This document shows positions 15,001 to 25,785 of a DNA stretch of 64,000 nt, one piece after another. Made by a program: the position numbers and the translations under genes. The notes beneath the pieces were generated by a model. That model had not been told where the DNA came from and made no database searches. It was given only the letters and a program-made list of their open reading frames with translations. The DNA lies in IMG/VR virus record IMGVR_UViG_3300025151_000022, positions 1 through 64,000 of that record. One strand, given 5' to 3'. Within the stretch, counting starts at the first letter, position 1; each line of letters starts with the position of its first letter. This stretch comes from a virus.

Positions 15001-16985
15001 GTATTTTGATTTCCAGTACCAGTATTTTGCCATGAACCAAAAGCAATATTGTTAGCAACTTCAGATGCAATGTTACTTGCTATTTGAGCATATGTTAAAT
15101 ACGAAGCATTACTAGCTGCAAAGTAACTGCTGGTATAAGAAGTACTTCCATCATGATATGGAATTATGGTTTTTATGAGGTATGATCCACTATGTTGGTT
15201 ATATAACTGTGCTGTCAGTGGGTACGTACCATTCATATAATTCCATCTCCAATTCACACTATTTGAAAAATATCCCGACCAATTAGTATTTTCTAAGTGA
15301 ATGGTCATTCCAATGTAACCGGGCAATCCATATCTTGGATTATATTCTGCACAGTAATATGTGTATTGCCATCCATTAGATAAAATTTGTTTTGTTGTTT
15401 GTTGAGTTTGAACATCAAGAGGACGATAATTGGAAGTTCCTGCATACTGTGAATAATAATCAGTTTCTCTCCAAAGCGTCCTAGCTCCATTAGCCCATAA
15501 ATTGGGTTCTGGAATTTGATATATTGTTAAAGCATAAGGTAAACTTCCTAAGTATTCAAATGCACTAAACTTAGCGAGAAATACTCCATCCATAGATCCA
15601 CTGATTGGATCAACTCCAGCAGTTTTTGCGCCCAATGCTCCATAATCAACAACTTGACCTGTATAAAGTTGTGAAGGACTAAATGAATCTTGATTGAAAG
15701 TATAACTTGCTATGATTTGAGTACTATTCTGGTTGGATATACCAAGATAATTATCTTGGTAATAGTTGCCATAATGCCCATAGACCAACTGTTGATATTT
15801 GTTTGCTAATCCATTAGCAGTTATTTGTGTATAACTACCCCGAGAATAGTATAATAAGGTTGCAACACTATTTTCCATGGCAATGTACGCATCATTGCCA
15901 TCAGCATTGATCTGATCTTTAATAGCTTGGATGGCATTACTTGCATGAGTCCAAACATTGTTCAATGCTTCTTCGCCAGATGGTGGTGGAGCACCTGTAG
16001 CTGCGGTAGGTAATACACCTCCTACTTGTGCAGTTGCATATACTTTTTGACCCGTAAATAAATTATGATTTTCTAAGTATAAACTTTCATCTGTTGGATC
16101 AATTGTAGGAGATCCATCCGCAGCATTTGAAGATGTATTATTAAGTGTAAACTCTTTTTTACCTACAGTATTGCTGAGGTAAACACTAGTTCCATTGATG
16201 AGACCATGTTTGTAGTCTGTAGATATAGTTAGAGTGGATGGACTTGATCCATCAGTTTTTATCCCATCATATAAGTTAAAAACAATATCCGAACCTGTAA
16301 AGAAAGAACCAGGAATAATTGTTGTATATGCTGTTCTAATATCAGCAGATGTTGATTGAACAGCTCGTGCCTTGTATATAAATGAAGTCGATGATGCAAC
16401 TGTTGTTACAACATATTTTCCATTTGCAGTTCTTGAAGTTGTGCCTTGCACTTCAATTGGATCACCAACTGCTAAATCATGAGGAACTCCAGTAAATACT
16501 GTTATATAATTGGAACTTGCAATAGTTGTAACTCTATTAATTTTTCCAATAGATATACCAGATTCTCTAGTATATACAGAAGGAATATTATCTACTAATT
16601 CAATTGTTTCCCACTTAGTTGGTTGTAGACCATATTCAAAATCTGTATCAATCAAGTTTTGAGGATTTGAAACCCTCATTTTGTGAACTGGATCTAATAT
16701 AGATTCTCCAGGATCAATTTTATTTTCTTGTTCATCAACTAAAATTTGAATTTCATCACTATCACTCATTGAGGTAGTGTTGTATTCTAATGTAATTGTA
16801 GTTTCATTACTATCAGCATCATATGATGTAGTGCCTCCAGTATTGGCATCGGCAAAATTATAGATAATGGCACCATCGGTGACATTAGTAATCAGAATTA
16901 ACGTTCTGAGAGTAAATAACCCACTTATGGTGATTGTCTGTGCAGAAGCGTCAAATGCATAATTGTAGATTAATTTCTTTGCCAT
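12027..16985 (-). CDS. Very large virion structural/fibre protein (1652 aa)
   Basis: A 1652-residue protein made of repeated beta modules rich in Thr, Ser, Gly and Asn. Phrases such as HGLTSGDTVTITGT, PHDLAVGDPIEVQGT and GTNTKFSDNLVAGDRVVI recur, a style seen in large cyanophage and pelagiphage virion proteins. A conserved-looking core near residues 930-1250 (IVRQTRKYFRYQSGKGIQC, FFFEYDGKYLYCVRR, VPQHRWNIDKSDGTGPSGY, KIQMAYMDYSWYGAGKIRFG) may be a globular domain. There is no enzyme motif. A GATAAATA late promoter lies 31 nt upstream. It is probably a tail-fibre or baseplate appendage; no T4 gene number can be given safely. Confidence 0.85.
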   Translation of the reverse strand: MAKKLIYNYAFDASAQTITISGLFTLRTLILITNVTDGAIIYNFADANTGGTTSYDADSNETTITLEYNTTSMSDSDEIQILVDEQENKIDPGESILDPVHKMRVSNPQNLIDTDFEYGLQPTKWETIELVDNIPSVYTRESGISIGKINRVTTIASSNYITVFTGVPHDLAVGDPIEVQGTTSRTANGKYVVTTVASSTSFIYKARAVQSTSADIRTAYTTIIPGSFFTGSDIVFNLYDGIKTDGSSPSTLTISTDYKHGLINGTSVYLSNTVGKKEFTLNNTSSNAADGSPTIDPTDESLYLENHNLFTGQKVYATAQVGGVLPTAATGAPPPSGEEALNNVWTHASNAIQAIKDQINADGNDAYIAMENSVATLLYYSRGSYTQITANGLANKYQQLVYGHYGNYYQDNYLGISNQNSTQIIASYTFNQDSFSPSQLYTGQVVDYGALGAKTAGVDPISGSMDGVFLAKFSAFEYLGSLPYALTIYQIPEPNLWANGARTLWRETDYYSQYAGTSNYRPLDVQTQQTTKQILSNGWQYTYYCAEYNPRYGLPGYIGMTIHLENTNWSGYFSNSVNWRWNYMNGTYPLTAQLYNQHSGSYLIKTIIPYHDGSTSYTSSYFAASNASYLTYAQIASNIASEVANNIAFGSWQNTGTGNQNTAFVTNKGTNRITLSDANNNAFNFTSSGQGPILIETEQVAGVHDDYYALTGSAATSFTLQGSGTIPARELAFTNSNVIENGGEYYINIDGHGLSNGSIVTYSITSGSAPGGLTGGNQYYAIVVDANNIQLASTQSEWTGNINAITGTQGVSSSYKLLVFSISGRVASTGTISIASSDSKVVEGTSTKFSSTYKIGDRFNIVSYGSTVNQYVSREITSIVSDTSLAIDGGVGFVTTGAAHYVDTKVNVRADGTFLHRPFDGGVDITAGSSPDSQIVRQTRKYFRYQSGKGIQCSMAINFNPSRQVLSITGSGTNATATTEYPHGLTSGDTVTITGTEEHISLTPTDATYDSSTGLLTITVNGHGILKGEFITLEEESITFTCAKDAHATNHPYPRSTDPAGERERLKVLSVTTNTFVVDVGTSTYVGAHTFVSADANAVTHIDTSNAYNGTFEVTSATDFTFGYTTNGSVVQTNPKGFVDYVISGYKNAGIRAGLFDFQNGFFFEYDGKYLYCVRRSSVQQIPGTVQVVNKSNIINGTNTKFSDNLVAGDRVVIRGQTYKITSIESDTSIHVQPAYRGTSNRGVIVTKTVDTRVPQHRWNIDKSDGTGPSGYILDVNKIQMAYMDYSWYGAGKIRFGFKDTYGHVKYVHEFIHNNKLNEAYMRSGNVPARYEVYNEDASPTYIPSLFHWGTSVIMDGGFDDDDSYLFTASGNTLTFTNGDAATAVTGGASSLVSSGWGRYRTYYVKIPFATSDSSKFQTGIPLFTADNVLNGQPVDYTSYSSTSFDVHIFISSGYSAPVAYPSIAGGTTVSIGAQVVGTTGIDLNSNIPLISVRLAPSADNNIIGDLGERDIINRMQLKMRELGISVSHDANISVILNGSLSNLNYANVGSPSLSQYVAHEAGDTVDGGTVVYQFRASGGSEDAAGKRFVSSTQFDLSGLVDLGNSILGGDGVFPNGPDIITIAASVINTAEIDSTSSFQVASRISWAESQA

Positions 16986-17015
16986 TTATCAGAACACAGT
17001 CTTTTTGATTATTTT

Positions 17016-17023
17016 TATTTATC
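17016..17023 (-). promoter_or_regulatory. T4-type late promoter (GATAAATA)
   Basis: Minus-strand GATAAATA, 31 nt before the ATG of the 1652-aa structural gene. Confidence 0.65.
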
Positions 17024-17026
17024 GGA

Positions 17027-20000
17027 TTACAACGCAGCAGCAAGAGCAATAGCGAGAGGAGTTGAAACTACATCTCCTCCAACAGATCCTGATGGACCCT
17101 GAATACCTTGAACGGATGCTGCATCTCCTTGAGTACCTATTGCACCTTGAGAACCAGCACCAGTCAAACCTTGAGGTCCAACAGATCCTTGTGCAGCAAT
17201 TGCAGATGCATCTTGACCTTGAATTCCCTGCAATCCTGTTCCAGGAAGACCTTGAATACCTTGAATACCAAGATCACCTTGTAATCCGGTTCCATCAGGA
17301 CCTTGAAGACCAGTGCCACCCTGAGGACCATCAGGACCTTGAACACCTTGGAGACCTGGAGCTGGTCCAAGAGTCATTAACCATCCATTGGCAGTTCCTG
17401 CTCCTGGATCACTGCCACCAATAGAACTATTACCATTGACTGCATAATACCAGTTATGCATTCCAGTATTGGAATTTGAAAAACTAAGGCCAGTTACGTT
17501 GATTGTATAGAATGCTGGATTGCCACCAGAAGCATTAGTGGCACCACCACTAGAGTTTGCTCTAAATCTAAAATATTGCCATCCAGTTGAACTCTTGAAT
17601 TGAAGTTCCAATTCAGCAGGGAAATTAGATGATGCCCAAGGAACAAAGTTTCTTCCATCAGCATCAAATACTGAAACGTATATAGCAGTTGTATTTCCAA
17701 GTCTGAAATTATTAAATGCAAACGCACCACTCGCTAAAGATGATGGTGTGGTATAAGCAGTAGTGTTTGAGTGTACTATTACATTATATTTTCCACTCTT
17801 AACTGGGAATCCAACTTCACCTTGGACACCCAAATCTCCCTGAATGCCCTGGAGACCTTGGACACTAGCAGCATCACCTTGTAATCCAGAACCAGTTAAA
17901 CCTTGATTTCCGTCAGAACCTTGAGTACCTGCGCCAGTTCTACCTTGAACGCCAAAAACTCCCTGAAGTCCATTGGTTCCTTGAAGACCCTGTAGACCTT
18001 GTAGACCTTGAACATTAGCAGCATTACCTTGAGGTCCAGCAGCACCTTGTGAACCTGCTCCTATATCTCCTTGAATACCTTGAACAGATGCTGCATCACC
18101 CTGAATACCTTCATCTCCTTGAGTACCTTTAATACCTTGAAGATCTTCAGCATTTAAATTTTTAATAATAATGCTCGCACCCATTCCAGAGTGGTTGGGG
18201 CAATAATAATATAATGTATTTGGTGCATCGAAAGGAACTATGAATTCTCCTTCTCCATTTGAACCTGCTGTTCCAGTATATGTCCATCCAGATGTATATT
18301 GAGATCCGCCACCATGTGTTCCGTTACTTGTTGTAGAAAGTCTTATTGGATGGTTATTATTTGTAGAAGATGATTGATCAAAGATATATCTTTGACCTCT
18401 TATGAGATAAAGAGTATCTCTCGATACACCATTAACCCAATATCCACCACCAGTTCCTCCTGGAACAGAGATTGTATAAGTTTGTGCTGTAAATTGTTGA
18501 CCAGTTGTTCCTTGCGCTGCTTGCATACCTTGCAGACCTTGGACTGATGCTGCATCACCTTGGACACCACCAGTTCCCTGAGATCCTGTTCTACCTTGAG
18601 TACCCGTTAAACCTTGAACAGATGCTGCATCACCTTGAATACCCAAGTTTCCTTGGTTTCCTTTTCTACCTTGAATACCCTGAATACCTTGGACAGATGC
18701 TGCATCACCCTGAAGACCAACACCAGTTGTACCCTGGCTTCCTCCTCCACCTTGAATACCCTGAATACCTTGGACAGATGCTGCATCACCTTGGACACCT
18801 AAGTTTCCTTGGAATCCTCTTCTACCTTGAACACCTGTTAAACCTTGAACAGATGCTGCATCACCTTGGACACCTAAACTTCCTTGGTTTCCTGTTCTAC
18901 CCTGAATACCCTGAAGACCTTGGACACTAGAAGCATCACCCTGAATACCTAATGTTCCCTGGTTTCCTAATCGTCCTTGAATACCCTGAAGACCTTGGAC
19001 AGACGATGCATCACCTTGAATACCTGTTCTACCTTGGTTTCCTGTTCTACCCTGAGTACCTAGATTACCCTGAACACCTATACCTGCATATTGCCCATCA
19101 ACACCCTGAGCACCTTGGGCACCAGTTACATTAAAGTTGAAATGATATTCATCATAATTAGTGAATGAAAAAGATCCTGTTCCAGTTACGTTATGTGATG
19201 ATATATGAGAAACACTAAATCTCCAAACAGAGGCTCCACTACTAGCAGTACCTGAACTTAATGTAATTGCAGTAACTTCATATACCATGTACTGAGACCA
19301 GTCAAACTTATTGACGGTCATGTACATCTTACTGCCACCATTTATTTGTGACCGTAAATCATCTAAGTAATCAACAACAGTAGTAGTACCACCAAAATAC
19401 CACCAAGCATTACCAGAGAAATCATAGTAAGTAGCACCACTCGTTCCATTAGAATTAAATCTTTTCCAACTACTACTGCTGGTAGTAATGTTATTAGCAC
19501 TTTTCTCCCAAATTATATTATTTGTTCCGGAGAATCCAATAACACCTTGACCACCCTGAAGACCTTGGACACTAGAAGCATCACCCTGAATACCTAATGT
19601 TCCCTGGTTTCCTAATCGTCCTTGAACACCTTGAAGACCCTGAACAGAAGCGGCATCACCCTGAACACCTAATGTTCCCTGGTTTCCTGTTCTACCCTGA
19701 ACACCTTGAAGACCCTGAACAGAAGCGGCATCACCCTGAACACCTAATGTTCCCTGGTTTCCTGTTCTACCCTGAACACCTTGAAGACCTTGGACACTAG
19801 AAGCATCACCTTGAACGCCCAGAGTACCCTGATTTCCTAATCGTCCTTGAATACCCTGAAGACCTTGGACACTAGAAGCATCACCCTGAATACCTAATGT
19901 TCCCTGGTTTCCTGTTCTACCCTGAACACCCTGGAGACCTTGGACACTAGAAGCATCACCCTGAATACCTAATGTTCCCTGGTTTCCTGTTCTACCTTGA

Positions 20001-21439
20001 ATACCTTGAAGACCTTGGACAGACGATGCATCACCTTGAATACCCAGAATACCCTGGTTTCCTGTTCTACCTTGAGTACCCTGGAGACCTTGGACAGACG
20101 ATGCATCACCTTGAATACCCAGAGTACCCTGGTTTCCTGTTCTACCTTGAGTACCCTGGAGACCTTGGACACTAGCGGCATCACCTTGAATACCTGTTCT
20201 ACCCTGGAATCCTAATCGTCCTTGAGTACCCTGAAGACCTTGGACAGTAGAAGCATCACCCTGAAGACCAAAAGTACCCTGGTTTCCTTTTATACCTTGG
20301 AGACCTTGGACACTAGCAGCATCACCTTGAAGACCTCTATCACCAGTTCTATAGAATTGTAGGAAACAAGTTTGCCCATTACTAAAAATGTAATTTGTAT
20401 CAACAGCACTAACGGTTATTTCAAAATAACCACTATGTTCTGTTACAGCAGTGACATTCCAAATGTGAAGTTCAGCTTCATCCCAAGTTTGATCATCATC
20501 ACTTCCATAAATTACCAAATGTCCCGTACTATTGGGATTAGTGGAATCATCAAAAGTTCTCAACCAAGGTTGAACATCAGAATTTCCACCTAAACATACA
20601 TCATCAATATAAATTCTAGTTGTTTGCCACTGCTGGAAGGAATTGTTGTATCTAAATTTTCCACTGCCAGGATCACTATTAGTTGTAGTAGTGTCAAATT
20701 CAAATGGAATTCCTGCTTGTTGTCCTTCTGTTCCAGTAATACCTTGAGTGCCCTGAGTGCCCTGAACACCTTGAACACCTTGATCTCCTATAGCATAGAA
20801 TTGTAAAAATATACGATCACCATCACTAAAACCATAGTTTGTTTGTTTAATTGTAATATCTATTACTTTATAACCAAAGTAACTAGTAACATCATTTACT
20901 GTAGCAATAATAAATTCATTCGTATCCCAAGTTTGATCATCATCACTTCCATATATCCATAACGTTCCTAAATCACCAGGATTAGTAGAATCATCAAAAG
21001 TATTAACCCAATTAGAGATTGAATTACCATGGTAATCTTGGTTACTGATGATAATTTGTGTTGCATTATAAAGATTAGAGTTATTGAACCTAATTTGTCC
21101 ATTAACCATACTAGAAGTACTAGTAGAGCTATCATATTCAAGCTCAACTCCAGGATGCTTTCCTTCTGTTCCTAGAATGCCCTGAATACCTTGAGTGCCT
21201 TGAACGCCCTGAATACCTTGAATGCCTTGAGTACCCTGAGTACCCTGAGTGCCTTGAGTTCCTTGAACACCTTGAATACCCTGGAGACCTTGTAGTCCTG
21301 CATCATATGGGTGAATCCAATTCACCTCTCCATTTTGAGTGGCGACTAAAATTGAGGAAGCGGCTCCAACATTACCACTTCGGTCATAAAATTTACTATT
21401 AGCTCGTATTGGTTGCTTTCCGATATGCATATCTGACAT
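17027..21439 (-). CDS. Collagen-like tail fibre protein with cupredoxin-like insert (1470 aa)
   Basis: A 1470-residue fibre protein. After an opening domain (about 50 residues) it alternates collagen-like Gly-X-Y blocks, dominated by G-X-Q triplets, with globular inserts. Many blocks use a 25-residue unit in which six triplets are broken by GDA(A/S)SVQ. Two inserts near residues 100-220 and 250-370 are paralogous (TFDDSTNP...[10 protein letters not shown]). An insert near residues 980-1095 has HPIRL and CPNHSGM, a cupredoxin-type Cys/His/Met ligand loop. The C-terminus is [11 protein letters not shown], which resembles the end of the 1321-aa fibre. It should form long trimeric fibres. Adjacent oxygenase and glycosyltransferase genes are possible modifiers. 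Confidence 0.92.
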   Translation of the reverse strand: MSDMHIGKQPIRANSKFYDRSGNVGAASSILVATQNGEVNWIHPYDAGLQGLQGIQGVQGTQGTQGTQGTQGIQGIQGVQGTQGIQGILGTEGKHPGVELEYDSSTSTSSMVNGQIRFNNSNLYNATQIIISNQDYHGNSISNWVNTFDDSTNPGDLGTLWIYGSDDDQTWDTNEFIIATVNDVTSYFGYKVIDITIKQTNYGFSDGDRIFLQFYAIGDQGVQGVQGTQGTQGITGTEGQQAGIPFEFDTTTTNSDPGSGKFRYNNSFQQWQTTRIYIDDVCLGGNSDVQPWLRTFDDSTNPNSTGHLVIYGSDDDQTWDEAELHIWNVTAVTEHSGYFEITVSAVDTNYIFSNGQTCFLQFYRTGDRGLQGDAASVQGLQGIKGNQGTFGLQGDASTVQGLQGTQGRLGFQGRTGIQGDAASVQGLQGTQGRTGNQGTLGIQGDASSVQGLQGTQGRTGNQGILGIQGDASSVQGLQGIQGRTGNQGTLGIQGDASSVQGLQGVQGRTGNQGTLGIQGDASSVQGLQGIQGRLGNQGTLGVQGDASSVQGLQGVQGRTGNQGTLGVQGDAASVQGLQGVQGRTGNQGTLGVQGDAASVQGLQGVQGRLGNQGTLGIQGDASSVQGLQGGQGVIGFSGTNNIIWEKSANNITTSSSSWKRFNSNGTSGATYYDFSGNAWWYFGGTTTVVDYLDDLRSQINGGSKMYMTVNKFDWSQYMVYEVTAITLSSGTASSGASVWRFSVSHISSHNVTGTGSFSFTNYDEYHFNFNVTGAQGAQGVDGQYAGIGVQGNLGTQGRTGNQGRTGIQGDASSVQGLQGIQGRLGNQGTLGIQGDASSVQGLQGIQGRTGNQGSLGVQGDAASVQGLTGVQGRRGFQGNLGVQGDAASVQGIQGIQGGGGSQGTTGVGLQGDAASVQGIQGIQGRKGNQGNLGIQGDAASVQGLTGTQGRTGSQGTGGVQGDAASVQGLQGMQAAQGTTGQQFTAQTYTISVPGGTGGGYWVNGVSRDTLYLIRGQRYIFDQSSSTNNNHPIRLSTTSNGTHGGGSQYTSGWTYTGTAGSNGEGEFIVPFDAPNTLYYYCPNHSGMGASIIIKNLNAEDLQGIKGTQGDEGIQGDAASVQGIQGDIGAGSQGAAGPQGNAANVQGLQGLQGLQGTNGLQGVFGVQGRTGAGTQGSDGNQGLTGSGLQGDAASVQGLQGIQGDLGVQGEVGFPVKSGKYNVIVHSNTTAYTTPSSLASGAFAFNNFRLGNTTAIYVSVFDADGRNFVPWASSNFPAELELQFKSSTGWQYFRFRANSSGGATNASGGNPAFYTINVTGLSFSNSNTGMHNWYYAVNGNSSIGGSDPGAGTANGWLMTLGPAPGLQGVQGPDGPQGGTGLQGPDGTGLQGDLGIQGIQGLPGTGLQGIQGQDASAIAAQGSVGPQGLTGAGSQGAIGTQGDAASVQGIQGPSGSVGGDVVSTPLAIALAAAL
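17040..18160 (-). repeat. Collagen-like coding repeat block, C-terminal
   Basis: DNA encoding Gly-X-Y triplets with frequent GDAASVQ breaks, interrupted by a non-collagen domain at roughly 17365-17815. Codons for G-X-Q recur in near-identical runs on the minus strand. Confidence 0.8.
18510..19130 (-). repeat. 75-bp-period collagen-like tandem repeats, middle block
   Basis: Successive copies of a 75-bp unit (25 codons: six Gly-X-Y triplets plus the seven-residue GDAxSVQ break) with small sequence differences. It is bounded by the cupredoxin-like insert on the C-terminal side and a globular insert on the other. Confidence 0.85.
19540..20340 (-). repeat. 75-bp-period collagen-like tandem repeats, N-terminal block
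   Basis: The longest regular array, about ten consecutive copies of the 75-bp unit, several almost identical over the whole unit. Such an array should expand and contract by recombination or slippage. Confidence 0.88.
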
Positions 21440-21450
21440 CGATGTCTACC

Positions 21451-21783
21451 TCAAGTTTGTTCGAGAACGCTTACTATGACATCCACGCTAAAATTAGCAC
21501 TTGCCGACATTTTCAATTTATCACCAGTATTTAAGATTATTTTTCCCGTTCCTGCTAAGGTAAAAGAACCACCATCGTACAACTCAACATTTCTAATCAT
21601 ATAAACATCTGATCCAGATGCTTTATCAACAAAAACATCAGCCGTTACAGTACTACCTGTATTAAGTTTATTCGCTAAAGCAATACCAATAACGATCGTT
21701 GTAGTCCCACTTGGAACTGTATAAACCGTACTTGAAGACTGACCAATACTGGCAGTGGTATAACTTTTGAATGTGTTTGCCAT
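21451..21783 (-). CDS. Small beta-rich virion protein (110 aa)
   Basis: A 110-residue beta-sandwich-like protein (STVYTVPSGTTTIVIGIALANK, ADVFVDKASGSDVYMIRNVELYDGGSF, GDKLKMSASANFSVDVIVSVLEQ). The same pattern of a scalar-field-like strand set is seen in the middle of the 524-aa protein and in the 131-aa protein of this window, so it may be a shared fibre module. It lies between the two largest fibre genes, 3 nt from one and 11 nt from the other. It is probably a fibre head or adapter. Confidence 0.75.
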   Translation of the reverse strand: MANTFKSYTTASIGQSSSTVYTVPSGTTTIVIGIALANKLNTGSTVTADVFVDKASGSDVYMIRNVELYDGGSFTLAGTGKIILNTGDKLKMSASANFSVDVIVSVLEQT

Positions 21784-21786
21784 TTC

Positions 21787-24700
21787 TTACCCTAGAGCGA
21801 TTGCCAATGCTGTTGCATCACCAGAAGCTGTGTCAAGAACACTGACACCATTTACTTGGATTGCCGTACTGCTATTTATAGCACCTGTAACTGTGAGATC
21901 TGTTAGGGTTCCAACTGACGTTAATGAAGAATTAACAACACTCGATCCCAATGTTGTTGCTGACAAAACATCAACTCCATTAATCATATAAGTTTTTGTC
22001 GAGGCAATATTTACATTTTCAGAAAATGTCCAAGCATCGTTAGAATTAACCCAATTAATTGTTTTATTTCCTTGACCAGATTCAAGTGTAATTCCACCAC
22101 CATCTGCTGCTGCATCATTAGATGCACCAGATGCTAAAACAATATTTTTATCATCTACAGTTAAAGTAGTAGAATTAATTTCTGTAGTTGTTCCATCAAC
22201 TTGAAGATCGCCGGCAATAACAACTGTACCAGTATTATCACCAACACCAGCAGGATCAATTGTTAATGTCGCTGGACCAGATATGGTATTTGAGGAAATT
22301 CTAATCGCAGATCCTAAAGTACCTGTATTGAAATTCGGAGCAGTAACAGCAGCAAATGTTGGACTATCCGTAGTAGCAACACCTTGATCTGCATCCGAAA
22401 GATCGGTAATTGATGCTGCAGAAATTCTACCATCAACTCTTGTATTGGTATAATATAAATTTGTACTGCCTTCAGATAATGCATCAGTAGTATGATTTGA
22501 AATATCAGAAACAGTTCCCGTTACATTACCAGTGACATTACCCGTCAAAGGACCACTGAATGTTGTTGCAGTTATTGCACTAGAAACATTGACATTATCA
22601 AGTTCTGTGAGTCCACTAACATCCAGAGTTCCATTAAAATCGACTGCTCCAGCAACTGTTAATGCTGATCCAACATTGACATCATCAAATTCTGAAAGTC
22701 CATCAACATCTAAATCTCCAGAAACATCAACTGAAGAAACGTTTAATTTTCCAGTTATATTAGTTTCACTTGATCCTGCAGGATCAATTGTAATATCACC
22801 ACTCGTCGATGAGAAAGTATTTGCTGCTAATTGTAAATTACCAATTGTTGCACTGGTTGGCGTAATAACAGATTGATTAGATCCACCATCAGTAACCGTT
22901 AATTCTCCTGTGGTTTCAAGATTGTAAGTTGTAGCAGCAAAAGAAACATTACCAGTTTCTTGTTGAACAACAAATGCATCACCAACTCTAAAGTCTCCAG
23001 ATTGGTCAATACTTACATAAGAAACTTGACCATTGTTTGTTTCAATAACTTCATTTGCTTGAATTGTCAAAGTTGAATCATTACTGAAATCTTTTCCAGA
23101 TCCAACATGATTGAAGTTGGTGGCAAAGAGTCTTAACTTAACTCCAACACCATCAGCAACAACACCTTGAGAACCATATTCAACAGCACAACCAACTGAA
23201 CGCATTTCTGCGCCGAACATAGTATAATCCGCAAGACTAATTGCACTTGCAATACCAGTTTGAGTTGTACCATCAGACTGATAGAATTTGATATCTTGAG
23301 TTGATCCAGCACCTACAGTAAATGTTCCGTGACCTTTACCATCAATCTCTGCATATGGGCTGTTGTATGATGTAATTGTACCAACAGCAACAACAGTTCC
23401 TCCACCATCGCGCAACTTAACAACATGATTGACTGATGGTGTTACGCTTGGATTATCAAACTTCAGTCGTACATTTGCAGTCCCAGCAATACCAACGGTT
23501 CCAGAAGTACCAACAATTGCTTGTGATGCAAAATAATGGAAACAGTTAAGATATTCTGCTCTCGCACCATTTGTAAGAGTTACACCAGTATTATTTGGAG
23601 TGAAGAATGTTACTTCATTGAAAAGCATTCCTGCTTCTAATGAATTTGAAGTAACCTTTGATCCATCAACTAATGCACCTCTACCAGCAATGAATGATGT
23701 TGGGTTTGAATCCGGAGTATCATATCCATATGGATCACTCGCCGTAACTTGTGAACCAGTGTTTAAAACTGTTATTCTTTGAATATATGGCGATCTAGTT
23801 GTGATTGCAATACCAGTTGCATATGAAAATGCATATCCTGTATCTGTAGTTGAATTATAATAAGATCCTTTAATTGTAAAATCTTCAACCGTTGATGCAT
23901 CATTTAATAAGAAAACATTTTCCTGCCTTGTAGCAGTTGTTGGTCTGATTGTTGTTGCTCTCAGTCCAGCACCCTTAACTGTTACACCTGCTGGTACGGT
24001 TAAAGGACAAGTTTCTTCAAATACTCCAGCACTAACACTAATAATATCTCCGTTAGTTGCAACACTTAATGCTTGTGCAATCGTGAGGAATGGTTTATTA
24101 ATATTATCACCATCATTTGAATTACTACCAGTCTCAGCAACGTAGAAAGTATTTCCAAGTACATTTAAATCAATGTCAACAGATCCACTAATATCCAGAG
24201 TTGATGCAGTGATGACACCAGAAATATTTACATTTCCAACTATTACATCGCCTGTTACATTTAAATCACCACCTACGGTGCCGACCCCAGAAATGTTTAA
24301 ATTGTCGGCATTTATGCCAGAGTCATGTAAAGAAGTTGTTCCAATATCAAATCCATTATTATGAATAGAACTATTACCAACTTCAATTCCTGTAGAATGA
24401 ACTGTGGTTATTCCAACTTCAAGACCAGAGGTGTTTACTGTTGTAGCTCCACCAACAGAGATGCTATTATTTGGTCCATCAAATATAATAGAACTAGTTC
24501 CAACTGTTAGAATACCAGTAACTCTTGCATCACCCTGAACAACTAAGTCTTCTGTAAATGTTGTTGCTGCACCAATTTTTGCTGTAGTTGATGATGTAAC
24601 ACCAATGATTCGAACACCATCAGCAGTAGTTTCAATTTTTTTAGAATTGTCGTAATATAATTCAGATGCACCATCAATATTAAATCGCGCATAAGTTTCA

Positions 24701-25752
24701 TTACCATTATCATTTTCAAGTTCAATGCTAGATGTTCCTCTAATGAACATGCTTCCAACACCTACATCGACGATGTAAGCATTTAAACCATCATGAAATA
24801 TTTCTAAATCATTTCCTCCACCAAATAATAATGATTGATTATTAGCAAACCGGGCAAATGTGTCAAACTTAACCCCACCAGTAGTAAATGTAGCACCACC
24901 AGAAACTATATTAGTTGCTTCTACTCTAGATATAGTGCTAAGTCCAGTAGCACTTAGATTTGCAATATTAGTAGTACCTGTAAAAGTAGATACTCCAGAT
25001 ACATTTAAATTATCAAGTTCAGTATCTCCATCAACATTAATTGCTTGAGTGAAATTAACATCATCAGTAAATGTAGAAAAACCAGATACATTTAAGGCCG
25101 ATGCGAAGGTAGATACACCAGATACATTTAATTGATTAGTATCTAATGTTTCTTTTACATAAGAATATCTCCACCTCTTGGAGTCTGAACCTAGACTATA
25201 TTGTCCATCATTCGTTGGAGTTAAACTGGATGCAAATTCTCCGCCAATTACAACATCATCACTATCAGAATCTCCAAGATTAATTGTTCCTCCTCTAAAA
25301 GTTACAACTCCAACAAACTCTGAAGTTCCTGTAACCTTTAAATCACCGCCAACATTTAAATTATTTTGGAATGTTGATACTCCAGCAACATTTACAGCAG
25401 GTAAAACACTCTCAAAAGTTAAATTTCCTGCACCATCAGTAATTAATATTCCACCATACGAACCATCAACGCCTGGAAGCGTAAATGTTGTGATTCCTGA
25501 TAATGAACCTGGTGCTTGTAGAGTTAAAAATGCAGACCCATTATCCGAACCTTCAACCAAGTTAATTCCACTACCCGTGGTTGTGGTTTCTCTTGTCCAA
25601 TATCGGTGAGAACCAAAAAATTTATTGCCGTCTGTCGTAGAGTTTAGACCGACATAAAGTTCATTAGTATCAAGGGTAAATGCTGGCTCCCCAGGTTGAA
25701 GCGCAGGTAAATTCGCATAATTACCCCTTTTAAACCGAATAGGAACTGCCAT
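21787..25752 (-). CDS. Large tail fibre protein with beta-helix region (1321 aa)
   Basis: A 1321-residue fibre. Residues 1 to about 50 (IRFKRGNYANLPALQPGEPAFTLD... then ELYVG) match the N-terminal attachment module seen in many phage tail fibres. Then come dozens of short repeats of the NVSGVSTF / VTGDVIVGNVNISGV type, a shaft-like beta structure. Near residue 540 a pectin-lyase-like segment begins (FYVAETGSNSNDGDNINKPF, VSAGVFEETCPLTVPAGVTVKGAG). The end, SGDATALAIALG, resembles the collagen-like fibre's end. It is likely a trimeric receptor-binding fibre, with the beta-helix possibly contacting host polysaccharide. Confidence 0.88.
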   Translation of the reverse strand: MAVPIRFKRGNYANLPALQPGEPAFTLDTNELYVGLNSTTDGNKFFGSHRYWTRETTTTGSGINLVEGSDNGSAFLTLQAPGSLSGITTFTLPGVDGSYGGILITDGAGNLTFESVLPAVNVAGVSTFQNNLNVGGDLKVTGTSEFVGVVTFRGGTINLGDSDSDDVVIGGEFASSLTPTNDGQYSLGSDSKRWRYSYVKETLDTNQLNVSGVSTFASALNVSGFSTFTDDVNFTQAINVDGDTELDNLNVSGVSTFTGTTNIANLSATGLSTISRVEATNIVSGGATFTTGGVKFDTFARFANNQSLLFGGGNDLEIFHDGLNAYIVDVGVGSMFIRGTSSIELENDNGNETYARFNIDGASELYYDNSKKIETTADGVRIIGVTSSTTAKIGAATTFTEDLVVQGDARVTGILTVGTSSIIFDGPNNSISVGGATTVNTSGLEVGITTVHSTGIEVGNSSIHNNGFDIGTTSLHDSGINADNLNISGVGTVGGDLNVTGDVIVGNVNISGVITASTLDISGSVDIDLNVLGNTFYVAETGSNSNDGDNINKPFLTIAQALSVATNGDIISVSAGVFEETCPLTVPAGVTVKGAGLRATTIRPTTATRQENVFLLNDASTVEDFTIKGSYYNSTTDTGYAFSYATGIAITTRSPYIQRITVLNTGSQVTASDPYGYDTPDSNPTSFIAGRGALVDGSKVTSNSLEAGMLFNEVTFFTPNNTGVTLTNGARAEYLNCFHYFASQAIVGTSGTVGIAGTANVRLKFDNPSVTPSVNHVVKLRDGGGTVVAVGTITSYNSPYAEIDGKGHGTFTVGAGSTQDIKFYQSDGTTQTGIASAISLADYTMFGAEMRSVGCAVEYGSQGVVADGVGVKLRLFATNFNHVGSGKDFSNDSTLTIQANEVIETNNGQVSYVSIDQSGDFRVGDAFVVQQETGNVSFAATTYNLETTGELTVTDGGSNQSVITPTSATIGNLQLAANTFSSTSGDITIDPAGSSETNITGKLNVSSVDVSGDLDVDGLSEFDDVNVGSALTVAGAVDFNGTLDVSGLTELDNVNVSSAITATTFSGPLTGNVTGNVTGTVSDISNHTTDALSEGSTNLYYTNTRVDGRISAASITDLSDADQGVATTDSPTFAAVTAPNFNTGTLGSAIRISSNTISGPATLTIDPAGVGDNTGTVVIAGDLQVDGTTTEINSTTLTVDDKNIVLASGASNDAAADGGGITLESGQGNKTINWVNSNDAWTFSENVNIASTKTYMINGVDVLSATTLGSSVVNSSLTSVGTLTDLTVTGAINSSTAIQVNGVSVLDTASGDATALAIALG

Positions 25753-25785
25753 CTCTTACGCTGTAGAAAACTTTACCTCAAAGTG

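Noticed and set aside
18505-20215. Plus-strand open frames rich in Leu, Glu, His and Tyr across the fibre gene
   Set aside because: They are the antisense of the collagen-like repeats; their repeats follow the 75-bp period of the minus-strand gene and they have no Shine-Dalgarno site or promoter.
19540-20340. Regular direct repeats that could suggest a CRISPR array
   Set aside because: The period is fully coding, each unit keeps the Gly-X-Y frame, and there are no unrelated spacers between identical repeats.
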